Notes under the pieces: model-generated | Databases searched by the model: none | Told to the model about the DNA's origin: nothing | Seen by the model: the letters and a program-made list of their open reading frames with translations, nothing else | Virus record (IMG/VR): IMGVR_UViG_3300026184_000051 | Span: 1 to 25,776 of that record | Source: a virus | Direction: 5' to 3' (one strand) | Length of the DNA stretch: 25,776 nucleotides | Made by a program: the position numbers and the translations under genes | Part shown: positions 5,714-13,524 of the stretch, in pieces | Layout of the letters: each line of letters opens with the position of its first letter | Position numbering within the stretch: the stretch's first letter is position 1

Positions 5714-5742
5714 TTAACTCAGCAGCGCTCGCCTGTCATAAA
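5714..5742 (+). promoter_or_regulatory. Possible late promoter upstream of terminase
   Basis: TTAACT (5714-5719), 17 bp, CATAAA (5737-5742) with a TG at 5734-5735 (extended -10 form). Transcription would start about 20 nt before ATG 5769. Each hexamer matches consensus at only 4 of 6 positions, so an activator would probably be needed. Inferred from sequence pattern only. Confidence 0.33.
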
Positions 5743-5768
5743 TACGCCAATCCGACGGCGCGCGGTCA

Positions 5769-6272
5769 ATGGCGAAAGCTCAGGCGAAGGCCTCAACACG
5801 CAAGAAGAAAGCGACGCGATCGCGAGGACGTCCGTCTTCGTACAAACCCGAGTTCTGTCACTTGGCCGAGCAGCATTGCCTGCTGGGGGCCACCAACGAC
5901 GATCTTGCGCGCCTGTTCGAAGTAGCGCCAAGCACGATCGACTTATGGATCAAGAAGAAACCTGAATTTTCGGGCGCCGTAAAGAAGGGACGGGCCGATG
6001 CGGACGCGAAAGTCGCGCGCAGCCTCTTCGAGCGCGCCTGCGGCTACAGCCACCCGGATGTGCATATCAGCAACTACCAGGGCGACGTGACCGTGACCGA
6101 GGTCACCAAGCATTACCCACCCGACACCGCGGCGGCATTCATCTGGCTCAAGAACCGGCGCCCGGACCTGTGGCGCGACAAGCAGGAGCACCAGCTGAGC
6201 GGGCCCAACGGCGAGCCGGTGCAGGTTCATCTCTACATGCCCGATAACGGACGCGATGGACATCCGGCCTAA
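5769..6272 (+). CDS. terS: Terminase small subunit
   Basis: A 167-aa protein. After a basic N-terminus (TRKKKATRSRGRPSSYKPEF) comes an HTH with the family pattern GATNDDLARLFEVAPSTIDLW followed by KKKPEFSGAVKKGRADADAKVA and SLFERACGYSH. This is the common phage small-terminase form, which recognises the packaging site and regulates the large subunit. The end (PPDTAAAFIWLKNRRPDLWRDK) is also typical of the family. Its 3' end overlaps the large subunit by 17 nt. No good ribosome site is seen before ATG 5769, so the exact start is slightly uncertain, although the upstream sequence is AT-rich and non-coding in character. Confidence 0.88.
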   Translation: MAKAQAKASTRKKKATRSRGRPSSYKPEFCHLAEQHCLLGATNDDLARLFEVAPSTIDLWIKKKPEFSGAVKKGRADADAKVARSLFERACGYSHPDVHISNYQGDVTVTEVTKHYPPDTAAAFIWLKNRRPDLWRDKQEHQLSGPNGEPVQVHLYMPDNGRDGHPA

Positions 6273-7728
6273 CCCCGGCCCGCAGGAGCAGTTCCTGTCC
6301 TCGCCGGCCGACATCGTGATCTACGGCGGCCAGGCGGGCGGCGGCAAGACGATGGGCCTCTTGCTCGAGCCGCTGCGCCACATCCGCGTGCCGGGATTCT
6401 CGGCGGTGATCTTCCGGCGCACGACCCCGCAGATCAAGAACCCGGGCGGCCTGTGGGATACCGCTCACGAGCTCTACCCAAGCCTCGGCGGTGTTCCACG
6501 TGAACAGCCGCTCGACTGGGTGTGGCCGACCGATGGGAGCACGAAGGCGATCATCAAGTTCGGGCACATGGAGCACGAGAAGGACAAGCACGACTGGCAG
6601 GGCTCCCAGATTCCCCTGATCGGCTGGGACGAGCTCACGCACTTCACCCGTAGCCAGTTCTTCTACATGCTCAGCCGCAATCGCTCGACCTGCGGCGTGA
6701 AGCCCTACATGCGCGCGACCTGCAACCCCGATGCCGACAGTTGGGTGGCCGAGCTCATCGCCTGGTGGATTGACCAGGACACGGGCTTTCCGATTCCCGA
6801 ACGCGCCGGCGTGATCCGCTGGTTTGTCAATATCGACGACACGCTGCACTGGGCCGGCAGCCGCCAGGCGCTGATCGATGAGTTCGGCGATGAGTGCGAG
6901 CCCAAGAGCCTGACTTTCATCCCGGCGAGCATCTACGACAACCCGCAGCTGCTCGAGAAGGATCCGGGCTATCTCGCAAACCTCAAGGCGCTTCCCCGCG
7001 TCGAGCGTGAGCGCCTGCTCGGCGGCAACTGGAAGATCCGACCGGCCGCGGGCCTGTACTTCAATCGCGCGAACGTCGAGATCGTCGATGCCGCGCCGCC
7101 GCTCCGGCGCCAGGCGCGCTACTGGGACCTTGCCGCAACCCCGAAGACGCAGTCGAACGATCCGGACTGGACCGTCGGCATACGCATGGCGGCCGCCGCC
7201 GACGGGCGCTACGTGATCACGCACGCCTTTCGGATGCGAGAAGCCCCGGGCAAGCGCGACCGGCTGATGAAAAACATCGGCGACCAGGACGGCATCGAGG
7301 TCGCGCTCGGTTTTCCGCAGGACCCTGGCCAGGCCGGCAAGGACCAGGCGCAGAAGCTCGTGCAGCGCTTTGCCGGGCACAACGTGCGCACCCGACGCGA
7401 GACCGGCGACAAGCTGACGCGCTTTGCGCCGTTTAGCGCCCAGGTTGAGGCCGGCAACGTCGTTGTCCTGCGTGCGCCCTGGAACGAGTGGCTCTTTGCC
7501 GAGCTCGAGGCCTTTCCCGAATCCCTCCACGACGACGCGGTCGATGCCTGCGCCGGCGCCTTCGAAATGCTCACCGGCGGCAAGTTCGGGTTCCTCGACC
7601 TGATGGAGGAGGACATGCGCGAGCAGGATGAGCGCCGCGACAAGCGGGGACTGCCGCGAATCAAGCCCGATGAGCCGGCACCCGCTGCCGCCGTGAGCGC
7701 GCAGGACTGGATTGAGGGGATGGATTGA
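6256..7728 (+). CDS. terL: Terminase large subunit
   Basis: A 490-aa packaging motor with ATPase and nuclease parts. Walker A is GGQAGGGKT (residues 24-32, K31). Walker B is IPLIGWDEL with D125 and E126. The RNase H-like nuclease begins at about residue 285 with RYWDLAATPK (D291) and WTVGIRMA, and ends with DDAVDACAGAFEML (D426, D427). The late arginine and lysine-rich stretch ends the protein. It pumps DNA into the prohead through the portal and cuts the concatemer. Length is typical. The start at ATG 6256 overlaps the small subunit; the stop shares one base with the portal ATG. All expected catalytic residues are visible, so the gene looks intact. Confidence 0.95.
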   Translation: MDIRPNPGPQEQFLSSPADIVIYGGQAGGGKTMGLLLEPLRHIRVPGFSAVIFRRTTPQIKNPGGLWDTAHELYPSLGGVPREQPLDWVWPTDGSTKAIIKFGHMEHEKDKHDWQGSQIPLIGWDELTHFTRSQFFYMLSRNRSTCGVKPYMRATCNPDADSWVAELIAWWIDQDTGFPIPERAGVIRWFVNIDDTLHWAGSRQALIDEFGDECEPKSLTFIPASIYDNPQLLEKDPGYLANLKALPRVERERLLGGNWKIRPAAGLYFNRANVEIVDAAPPLRRQARYWDLAATPKTQSNDPDWTVGIRMAAAADGRYVITHAFRMREAPGKRDRLMKNIGDQDGIEVALGFPQDPGQAGKDQAQKLVQRFAGHNVRTRRETGDKLTRFAPFSAQVEAGNVVVLRAPWNEWLFAELEAFPESLHDDAVDACAGAFEMLTGGKFGFLDLMEEDMREQDERRDKRGLPRIKPDEPAPAAAVSAQDWIEGMD

Positions 7729-9956
7729 TGACCGACCCGCTGAAAACCGAACTCTCGCCCGGCTTCGTGCGTCGCGCCGTCGAGGGCCTGCGCTACACGG
7801 TGAGCGGGATCAAGCCCGATACCTGGATGAGCCCGGGCCAGCCGATCGCCCCGGAGGAGCAGCAGGTACAGGGCCGCGCCTGGGATTTCATGCCCGGGCA
7901 AAACCTCTGGATCGAGCCGCGCTCGGGCGAGCTGATCACCTTCGCGAAGCTCAGGAACCTTGCCGAGTTCTGCGACCTGGTGCGCATGGCGGTCGAAACG
8001 CGAAAGGACCAGCTCTGCGCGATGGAGTGGGAGATCCGCGTCGACGAGGACAGCGGGCGCAAGAAGGATGACCCGGTGGTCGAGCAGCTGCGCACCTTCT
8101 TCCGCCGCCCCGATGGACGCACGCTCTGGTCGAGCTGGCTGCGGATGCTGCTCGAGGACCTGCTCGTCATCGACGCCCCGGCGCTTTACGTGCGCCCGCG
8201 CCGCGACGGCAAGCCCTACGGCCTGGAGGTCATGGACGGCGCGACGTTCAAGCCGATCCTAGACGAGGACGGGCGCGCACCGTTGCCGCCCGATCCCGCC
8301 TACCAGCAGATCCTCAAGGGCATCCCGGCGGTCGACTTCACGGCCGAGGAGCTGATCTACCTGCCGCGCAACCCGCGCTCGAACCGGATCTACGGCTACA
8401 GCCCAGTCGAGCAGATCATCGTGACGATCGAGATCGCGCTCAGGCGCCAGGCACACAAGCTGCAGTACTACACCGAGGGCTCGACCCCGGATCTGCTCAT
8501 GGAAGCGCCGCCCGACTGGACGCTCGCGCAGATCAAGCAGTTCCGCAACTGGTTCAACTCGATGCTCTCGGGCAACACCGCCGATCGCAGGAAGGCGATG
8601 ATGGTCCCGAACGGCACGAAGACCACAAACACGAAGGAGGCCGCGCTCACCGACCAGTACGACGAGTGGCTCGCGCGGGTGGTGATGTTCTGCTTCAGCC
8701 TGCCGCCGACGCCTTTCGTCAAGGCTCACAGCCGGGCAAACGATGTCACCCAGCGAGAGACCGCCGAGGACGAGGGCAAGCTCCCGCTCATGAACTGGGT
8801 GAAGGATCTGTGCAACCTCGTGATCACCGACTACCTCAAGCTCGAGGGCGTCGCCTTCGCCTGGAAGGAGCAGAAGGAGCTCGACCCGTCGATGCAGGCG
8901 ACGGTCGACAAGGAAAACGTCATGACCGGCACCCGCCAGATCGACGAGATCCGCGAGGAGCGCGGTGACGCGCCGCTCGGGCTCAAGCCCGGCGTGGTGA
9001 CGGCGAAGGGCTTTGTCCCATTCAAGACAACCGACTTCAAGGGCGCGCCCGATGCCGCGCCGCCCCCGCAGCTCACGCCAGGCGCACAGCCGGCGCCCGC
9101 GGAGGTCGATGAGAACGGCGATCCGGTGCAAAAGCGCCGGCTTGTCCCGATCAAGCGCGACCGCGATGCAATCCAGGCGATCGAGAAGAAGGTCACGAAG
9201 CTGATGAGCCACACGCTCAAGAAGGCCGCGCCCGGAATTGCGGACAAGATCGTCGAGACCTACGAGAAGCACCGGGCCGAAAAGCTGCAGAAGGACGAGG
9301 GCGATCGCTCCATATCCGCATCCGATGTGGTGGCGAGCGTGATCGCGACCGACATCGGGCTCGAGGACGTCGACGGGCTCGCCGAGGAAATCTCGAAGCT
9401 GCTCGGCGAGGCGGCCAAGGACGGGGCCACCGCGGCGCTCAAGCAGGTCGGCATCACCGACGAGGATGTCTTCGACTTCGCAAACGAGCAGGCGGTTGCC
9501 TTCGCCAAGGACCGCGGGGCAGAGCTGGTCGGAAAGAAGTGGGTCGGCGATGAGCTGATCGACAACCCGTCGGCGAAGTGGGCGATCACGCAATCCACGC
9601 GCGATGCACTGCGCGGCTACGTCGCCAAGGCCGTGAAGGAAGGCTGGAGCGGCGACGAGCTCAAGCAGAAGATCGTCAAGGGCTTTGCCTTCAGCCCGGC
9701 ACGCGCCGAGATGATCGCGCGCACCGAGGTCGCCCGGGCCGATACGGCAGGCAACCTGACCGGCTGGAAGGAGTCGGGCGTCGTGAGCGGCAAGGAGTGG
9801 CTGCTCTCAAACATCCACCCGAGGACCGACATCTGCGACGACAACGCATCGGTCGGAAAGATTTCATTCAATTCACCGTTTCCGTCCGGAGACATGGGAC
9901 CGCCGGCGCATCCGGCCTGTGAGTGTGCCGTGATCCCGGTCATCGACGAGGAGTAA
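7728..9956 (+). CDS. Portal protein fused to Mu gpF-like head morphogenesis domain
   Basis: A 742-aa protein, much longer than an ordinary portal of about 450-500 aa. ATG 7728 shares its A with the terL stop; TTG 7725 would add one residue. Residues 1 to about 470 are portal-like (FCDLVRMAVETRKDQLCAME, SWLRMLLEDLLVIDAPALYV, IYGYSPVEQIIVTIEIALRR, TEGSTPDLL). A Pro/Ala linker follows near residues 440-470. The C-terminal 110 residues have the MuF (minor head protein) signature: RAEMIARTEVARADTAGN, then ICDDNASVGK and PPAHPACECAVIPV. Portals form the 12-subunit DNA channel; MuF proteins are minor head components often injected or used in assembly. The two are usually separate genes, here joined in frame. 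Confidence 0.9.
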   Translation: MTDPLKTELSPGFVRRAVEGLRYTVSGIKPDTWMSPGQPIAPEEQQVQGRAWDFMPGQNLWIEPRSGELITFAKLRNLAEFCDLVRMAVETRKDQLCAMEWEIRVDEDSGRKKDDPVVEQLRTFFRRPDGRTLWSSWLRMLLEDLLVIDAPALYVRPRRDGKPYGLEVMDGATFKPILDEDGRAPLPPDPAYQQILKGIPAVDFTAEELIYLPRNPRSNRIYGYSPVEQIIVTIEIALRRQAHKLQYYTEGSTPDLLMEAPPDWTLAQIKQFRNWFNSMLSGNTADRRKAMMVPNGTKTTNTKEAALTDQYDEWLARVVMFCFSLPPTPFVKAHSRANDVTQRETAEDEGKLPLMNWVKDLCNLVITDYLKLEGVAFAWKEQKELDPSMQATVDKENVMTGTRQIDEIREERGDAPLGLKPGVVTAKGFVPFKTTDFKGAPDAAPPPQLTPGAQPAPAEVDENGDPVQKRRLVPIKRDRDAIQAIEKKVTKLMSHTLKKAAPGIADKIVETYEKHRAEKLQKDEGDRSISASDVVASVIATDIGLEDVDGLAEEISKLLGEAAKDGATAALKQVGITDEDVFDFANEQAVAFAKDRGAELVGKKWVGDELIDNPSAKWAITQSTRDALRGYVAKAVKEGWSGDELKQKIVKGFAFSPARAEMIARTEVARADTAGNLTGWKESGVVSGKEWLLSNIHPRTDICDDNASVGKISFNSPFPSGDMGPPAHPACECAVIPVIDEE

Positions 9957-9961
9957 CTCTC

Positions 9962-11686
9962 ATGCATTTATTCGCGCAACTGGTCAAGGTAGACGAGGCG
10001 ACGCGCACGGTCTACGGCCGCGCGGTCCAGGAGGTGCCGGATCACGCCGGCGAGATATTCGACTACGAGTCCTCGGCGCCGTACTTCAAGAGCTGGAGCG
10101 AGGATGTCGCGAAGATCACCGACGGCAAGAGCGTCGGCAACGTCCGCGCCATGCACGGCAAGGTCGCGGCGGGCAAGCTCACCGAGCTGACCGGCAACGA
10201 CACCGAAAAGGCCTTCGATGTCGCCGCCCAGATCGTGGACGACAACGAGTGGAAGAAATGCCAGGAAGGCGTCTACACCGGCTTCTCAATCGGCGGCCGC
10301 TACGTGAAGAAGTGGCAGGACGGTGACTTCACCCGATACACCGCGCAGCCGAACGAAATCAGCCTTGTCGATGCGCCCTGTGTGCCGACGGCGCGCTTTA
10401 CGGTCGTCAAAGCCGACGGCTCAGAAGTCGAACAGGAGTTTGCAGCGGCCGAGGGGCTGCTCAAGCAGCACTGGTTTTGTGGAATCGACGAGCATCGCCA
10501 CCTTGCAAAAGACGATGCCAGAAAGTGCATCGGAGATCAGGCGATCGAGAAGGCCGAGGCCGCGTTGATCGAGGCCCAGGGTCCGGCCGCGACCGGGGAT
10601 GAACCGGGCCCGGATCTTGCGAAGTCGCTCTCGAGCGCCGTGAAGGAGAAGTTTCTCTCCGACATCAAGGACAGCTCCAAGAATCCGACGCACGACCTCT
10701 CGGCCGCGATCCGGCGCCTGAGCCAGTGGGCTGCGAGCGGTCGCTTTCCGACAGGATGCAACTACGGCGATCTGAAATGGATGTACAACCAGATCGTCAA
10801 GGAAATGCACCGTCGCGACCCGAAATCCAAGGCCGGCGGCAACTTCCCGGCAGAAGGGAGCGCGAAGAAGGCGTTCGATGCTGACGGCCTGACCAAGTGC
10901 CAGGCGCTGACCGCGGCGCTCAAGACCACCAAGGAAGCGGCCGAGTCGAAAGGCAAAGGCGGTGCGAAGAAGTCCGACGAGCCCACGCTCAAGAAGGGAC
11001 TTTATGGCGTCGCTCGGTTCGCTGACCTTCTGGAAAGCCTCAACTGCCTGGCGGAGAGCCAGAAATACGAGGAAAGCATCGAGCAGGACGGCTCGACGAT
11101 GAGCAGCCGGCTGAAAGCAGCGGTCGGTGCGCTCGGCGATCTCCTGGTCGATATGGCGACAGAGGAGACCAAGGAACTCACGGACGGCGATGACGTGGAA
11201 GTGTTGACGCTGTCCGAGACGGGTGAAATCGAAAAGGCCGCAATCAACGCTGGGCGCTACCCGGCCCTGGCGAAGGCCATCGAGTTCAGTCACGCCAATC
11301 CCACCGGGGACGGCTCGGGAACGGCTCCAACAGCAAGCGAGGTAAGCATGGACGAGAAAGCAGTACAGAAGCTGCTCGAGGAGCGCGACGGGAAGATCGC
11401 CAAGCACCTGGAGAAGATCGACTCCCAGGAGTCGACCATTCAGGAGCAGGGCGAGACGATCCTGAAGCTCAACGAGCGACTCGAAAAGCTGGAAGCCGGA
11501 CCGGCACCAGCGAAGGGACGGCGCCTGGTTGTCAGCAAGGGCGCGGACGCCGGTGATCACACCGACGGCGCGGCCGACGACGGCGTCGATGAAATGGCAG
11601 AAAAGCTCGAGAAGATGTCGCCCGAGGACCGCGCGACGCTTCTGATCAAGGTGTCCCAGCGGCACCCGAGCGTTGTGACTGAGTAA
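9962..11686 (+). CDS. XkdF-like head maturation protease fused to scaffold
   Basis: A 574-aa protein. ATG 9962 follows GAGGAG; the frame is open further upstream but that overlaps the portal gene. Residues 1-150 resemble XkdF/U35-type phage prohead proteases: VYGRAVQEVPDHAGEIFDY, VRAMHGKVAAGKL (H65), GVYTGFSIGGRYV (S109), EISLVDAPCVPTARF. The middle (150-460) is a helical region with several Lys-rich linkers. Residues 463-574 are a coiled-coil scaffold (LLEERDGKIAKHLEKI, then ILKLNERLEKLEAG). The protease would cut scaffold and capsid during head maturation. ATG 11348 inside the frame has its own ribosome site, so scaffold may also be made alone, as in lambda C/Nu3. Catalytic assignments are by family pattern. 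Confidence 0.82.
   Translation: MHLFAQLVKVDEATRTVYGRAVQEVPDHAGEIFDYESSAPYFKSWSEDVAKITDGKSVGNVRAMHGKVAAGKLTELTGNDTEKAFDVAAQIVDDNEWKKCQEGVYTGFSIGGRYVKKWQDGDFTRYTAQPNEISLVDAPCVPTARFTVVKADGSEVEQEFAAAEGLLKQHWFCGIDEHRHLAKDDARKCIGDQAIEKAEAALIEAQGPAATGDEPGPDLAKSLSSAVKEKFLSDIKDSSKNPTHDLSAAIRRLSQWAASGRFPTGCNYGDLKWMYNQIVKEMHRRDPKSKAGGNFPAEGSAKKAFDADGLTKCQALTAALKTTKEAAESKGKGGAKKSDEPTLKKGLYGVARFADLLESLNCLAESQKYEESIEQDGSTMSSRLKAAVGALGDLLVDMATEETKELTDGDDVEVLTLSETGEIEKAAINAGRYPALAKAIEFSHANPTGDGSGTAPTASEVSMDEKAVQKLLEERDGKIAKHLEKIDSQESTIQEQGETILKLNERLEKLEAGPAPAKGRRLVVSKGADAGDHTDGAADDGVDEMAEKLEKMSPEDRATLLIKVSQRHPSVVTE
11348..11686 (+). CDS. Internal in-frame start: separate scaffold protein
   Basis: ATG 11348 is in frame with the protease gene and is preceded by GAGGT (11339-11343). 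It would give a 112-aa product starting MDEKAVQKLLEERDGK, made of a coiled coil and an acidic tail. The preceding residues (HANPTGDGSGTAPTASE) are a low-complexity linker, as expected at a domain border. This mirrors the nested Nu3 scaffold in lambda gene C. Separate expression is inferred. Confidence 0.5.
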   Translation: MDEKAVQKLLEERDGKIAKHLEKIDSQESTIQEQGETILKLNERLEKLEAGPAPAKGRRLVVSKGADAGDHTDGAADDGVDEMAEKLEKMSPEDRATLLIKVSQRHPSVVTE

Positions 11687-11696
11687 CGGAGGCAAT

Positions 11697-13172
11697 ATGG
11701 ACTTCAAGGCATTACTGAAGGACGCGCTCGGATCTCCCACCGAGAGCCCGCTCGCGAAAGCGACCTTCCTCGAGAGCAGTTCGGCAACCACGGGTCTGAC
11801 CTATTACGACCTCGAGGCGCCGGCCAAGATGCTCTATCCGGTCCTGACGCCGCTGCGTAACGAGACGCCGCGCGTGTCGGGCAAAGGCGGCATTCAGGCG
11901 AACTGGAAGGCCGTCACCGCCATCAACCCGTCGAAGGTCGGCATCGGTGTCCCGGAAGGTACCCGTGGCGGCACGATGGACATCACCACGGCCGATTACC
12001 TGGCGGCCTATCGCGGCATCGGCCTCGAGTCGAGCGCGAGCTTCGAGGCGGTCTATGCCGGGCGTCCGTTCGCGGACATCCAGGCCGAGGCCACGCAGAA
12101 GCTGCTGCAGGCGATGATGATCCGCGAGGAGCTGGCGCTCCTGGGTGGCAACACCTCGGTCAGTCTCGGCACCGCGCCGCAGCCGACGCTCTCGGCCTCG
12201 GGTTCGGGTTCGAGCCTCGCGGCATCGGCCCTGTCGGTGATCTGCGTCGCCCTGACGCTCGACGGCTACTACCGCGCATCCATTGCCGGCGGCGTGCAGT
12301 CGAAGATCACGGTCAGCAACCCGAACGGCAAGACCTACACCCAGTCGGGCGGCTGCTCCAAGCCCTCGTCCGCGGCCTCGGTCACGCCCTCGGCGGGCAA
12401 CTACGTCTACGGCTCGGTCACGCCGGTCAACGGCGCGATCGCCTACGCGTGGTACTGGGGTGCGGCCGGCAATGAGGCGCTCGGTGCGATCACGACCATC
12501 AACTCGGTTTCGATCGGCGCGGCCGCTGCGGGGACGCAGCTCGCCTCGGCGCTCGACACCTCCGGGGACTGGTCGATCGACGGCATGATCTTCGACGGTC
12601 TGCTCTACCAGGTGTTCAAGCCGGGCCTTAACGGCTACGTGAACACGCTCGCGACGGGCACCGCCGGCACGGGCACCAAGCTCACGCCGAACAACGTCGG
12701 CGGCGTCGACGAGATCGACACGGCCCTGCAGCACTTCTGGGACAACTGGCGCCTGTCGCCGGCCGAGATCCTGGTGAGCTCGCAGGAGCAGAAGTCGATC
12801 ACCAACGCCATCCTGGCCGGATCGAGCACGAGCGCCCAGCGTTTCAACATCTCGGTCGACCAGAATGCGCTCGTCGGCGGATTCTCGGTGAAGGAGTACC
12901 TGAACCCGTTCGGCTTGAACGGCTCGACGGCGATCCCGATCAAGCTGCACCCGAACATGCCCGCGGGCACGATCTTCTTCCGCTCCAAGGAGCTGCCGTA
13001 CCCGATGGCGAATGTGCCGAACCTCGTGCAGGTTCGCGCCCGCCAGGAGTACTACCAGCTCCAGTGGCCGCTGCAGGAACGCGAGTACCAGTACGGCGTC
13101 TACGCCGACGAGGTCTTGCAGAACTACTTCCCGGCCGCGTTCGGGGTGATCACCAACATTGCCAAGGGGTGA
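11697..13172 (+). CDS. Major capsid protein, HK97-type with inserted domain
   Basis: A 491-aa protein with CGGAGG upstream of ATG 11697. Flanking parts look like an HK97-fold coat: MLYPVLTPLRNETPRV, GVPEGTRGGTMDITTADYLA (E-loop region), QKLLQAMMIREELALLGGN, and at the end LVQVRARQEYYQLQWPL and YADEVLQNYFPAAFGVITNI. Between about residues 155 and 280 is a Gly/Ser/Ala/Thr-rich beta region (KITVSNPNGKTYTQSGG, VTPVNGAIAYAWYWGAAGNE) that reads like an Ig/FnIII-like domain inserted in the coat. Position after protease and scaffold, and length, support major capsid. A scaffold-cleavage site near the N-terminus is not evident. A terminator follows at once, as expected for the most abundant head protein. 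Confidence 0.93.
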   Translation: MDFKALLKDALGSPTESPLAKATFLESSSATTGLTYYDLEAPAKMLYPVLTPLRNETPRVSGKGGIQANWKAVTAINPSKVGIGVPEGTRGGTMDITTADYLAAYRGIGLESSASFEAVYAGRPFADIQAEATQKLLQAMMIREELALLGGNTSVSLGTAPQPTLSASGSGSSLAASALSVICVALTLDGYYRASIAGGVQSKITVSNPNGKTYTQSGGCSKPSSAASVTPSAGNYVYGSVTPVNGAIAYAWYWGAAGNEALGAITTINSVSIGAAAAGTQLASALDTSGDWSIDGMIFDGLLYQVFKPGLNGYVNTLATGTAGTGTKLTPNNVGGVDEIDTALQHFWDNWRLSPAEILVSSQEQKSITNAILAGSSTSAQRFNISVDQNALVGGFSVKEYLNPFGLNGSTAIPIKLHPNMPAGTIFFRSKELPYPMANVPNLVQVRARQEYYQLQWPLQEREYQYGVYADEVLQNYFPAAFGVITNIAKG

Positions 13173-13180
13173 GGCAACTC

Positions 13181-13212
13181 GGGCGCCCTGCTAGTCGGGG
13201 CGCCCACTTTTT
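13181..13212 (+). terminator. Intrinsic terminator after the capsid gene
   Basis: GGGCGCCC (13181-13188) pairs with GGGCGCCC (13198-13205), loop 9 nt, then AC and TTTTT (13208-13212). It lies in the 69-bp gap after the capsid stop and would reduce expression of the following neck and tail genes relative to capsid. It shares GGCAACT-N-GGGCGCC with the terminator at 228-263. Confidence 0.82.
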
Positions 13213-13241
13213 CCGAGCCCAAACAGTGAGGTAACAGGACC

Positions 13242-13523
13242 ATGACGGAAGAAACCCAAAGCAACGACCAGGCGGCAGCCGAGTCGAAAGCGCCGGCGGC
13301 GAAAAAGCCCTCGGCCAAGGAACAGGCGACGGCGGCCAAGAAGGCAGCCGAGTCGAAAGCGCCGAAGATCCCGATGATCGCCCCGGAAGGCGCCACGGAG
13401 GCGAGCGTCGCGGGCACGACCTACAAGGTCAAGAGCGGGCGCATCATGGCGCTGGTCGATCACGTCGAACAGCTGATCGCGCACGGCTTTGAGGTCGTGG
13501 TCAAGGATCTCGAGAAGCTCTGA
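13242..13523 (+). CDS. Small Ala/Lys-rich head-region protein
   Basis: A 93-aa product with AACAGGA before ATG 13242. Residues 1-45 are low-complexity Ala, Lys, Glu and Ser (AAESKAPAAKKPSAKEQAT), probably disordered. Residues 50-93 form a small folded part (VAGTTYKVKSGRIMALVDHV, then HGFEVVVKDLEKL). The phrase AAESKAP occurs twice because a 22-bp DNA repeat (13274-13295 and 13343-13364) is present. Genes in this place, between capsid and connector, often encode a head decoration or completion protein, but I do not recognise this family. Function unknown. Confidence 0.68.
   Translation: MTEETQSNDQAAAESKAPAAKKPSAKEQATAAKKAAESKAPKIPMIAPEGATEASVAGTTYKVKSGRIMALVDHVEQLIAHGFEVVVKDLEKL
13274..13364 (+). 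repeat. 22-bp direct repeat inside the Ala/Lys-rich gene
   Basis: GGCAGCCGAGTCGAAAGCGC followed by CG occurs at 13274-13295 and 13343-13364, 69 bp (23 codons) apart and in the same frame. Exact identity at the DNA level suggests a recent duplication within the disordered N-terminal part. Confidence 0.85.
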
Positions 13524-13524
13524 G

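Noticed and set aside
5633-5965. ORF across the AT-rich spacer
   Set aside because: Low-complexity Lys/Gln/Thr start and then a wrong frame of the small terminase gene.
6148-7530. 460-codon frame on the - strand opposite terL
   Set aside because: Mirror of terL caused by GC-rich codon bias; Arg/Val/Ala/Leu-rich and without domains.
8259-9593. 444-codon frame on the - strand opposite the portal gene
   Set aside because: Antisense shadow with biased composition; the + strand portal is certain.
10421-11791. 456-codon frame on the - strand opposite the protease-scaffold gene
   Set aside because: No start signal or domain; crosses two genes of the + strand.
11712-12950. 412-codon frame on the - strand opposite the capsid gene
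   Set aside because: Highly Arg/Asp/Val-rich, typical antisense of a GC-rich gene.
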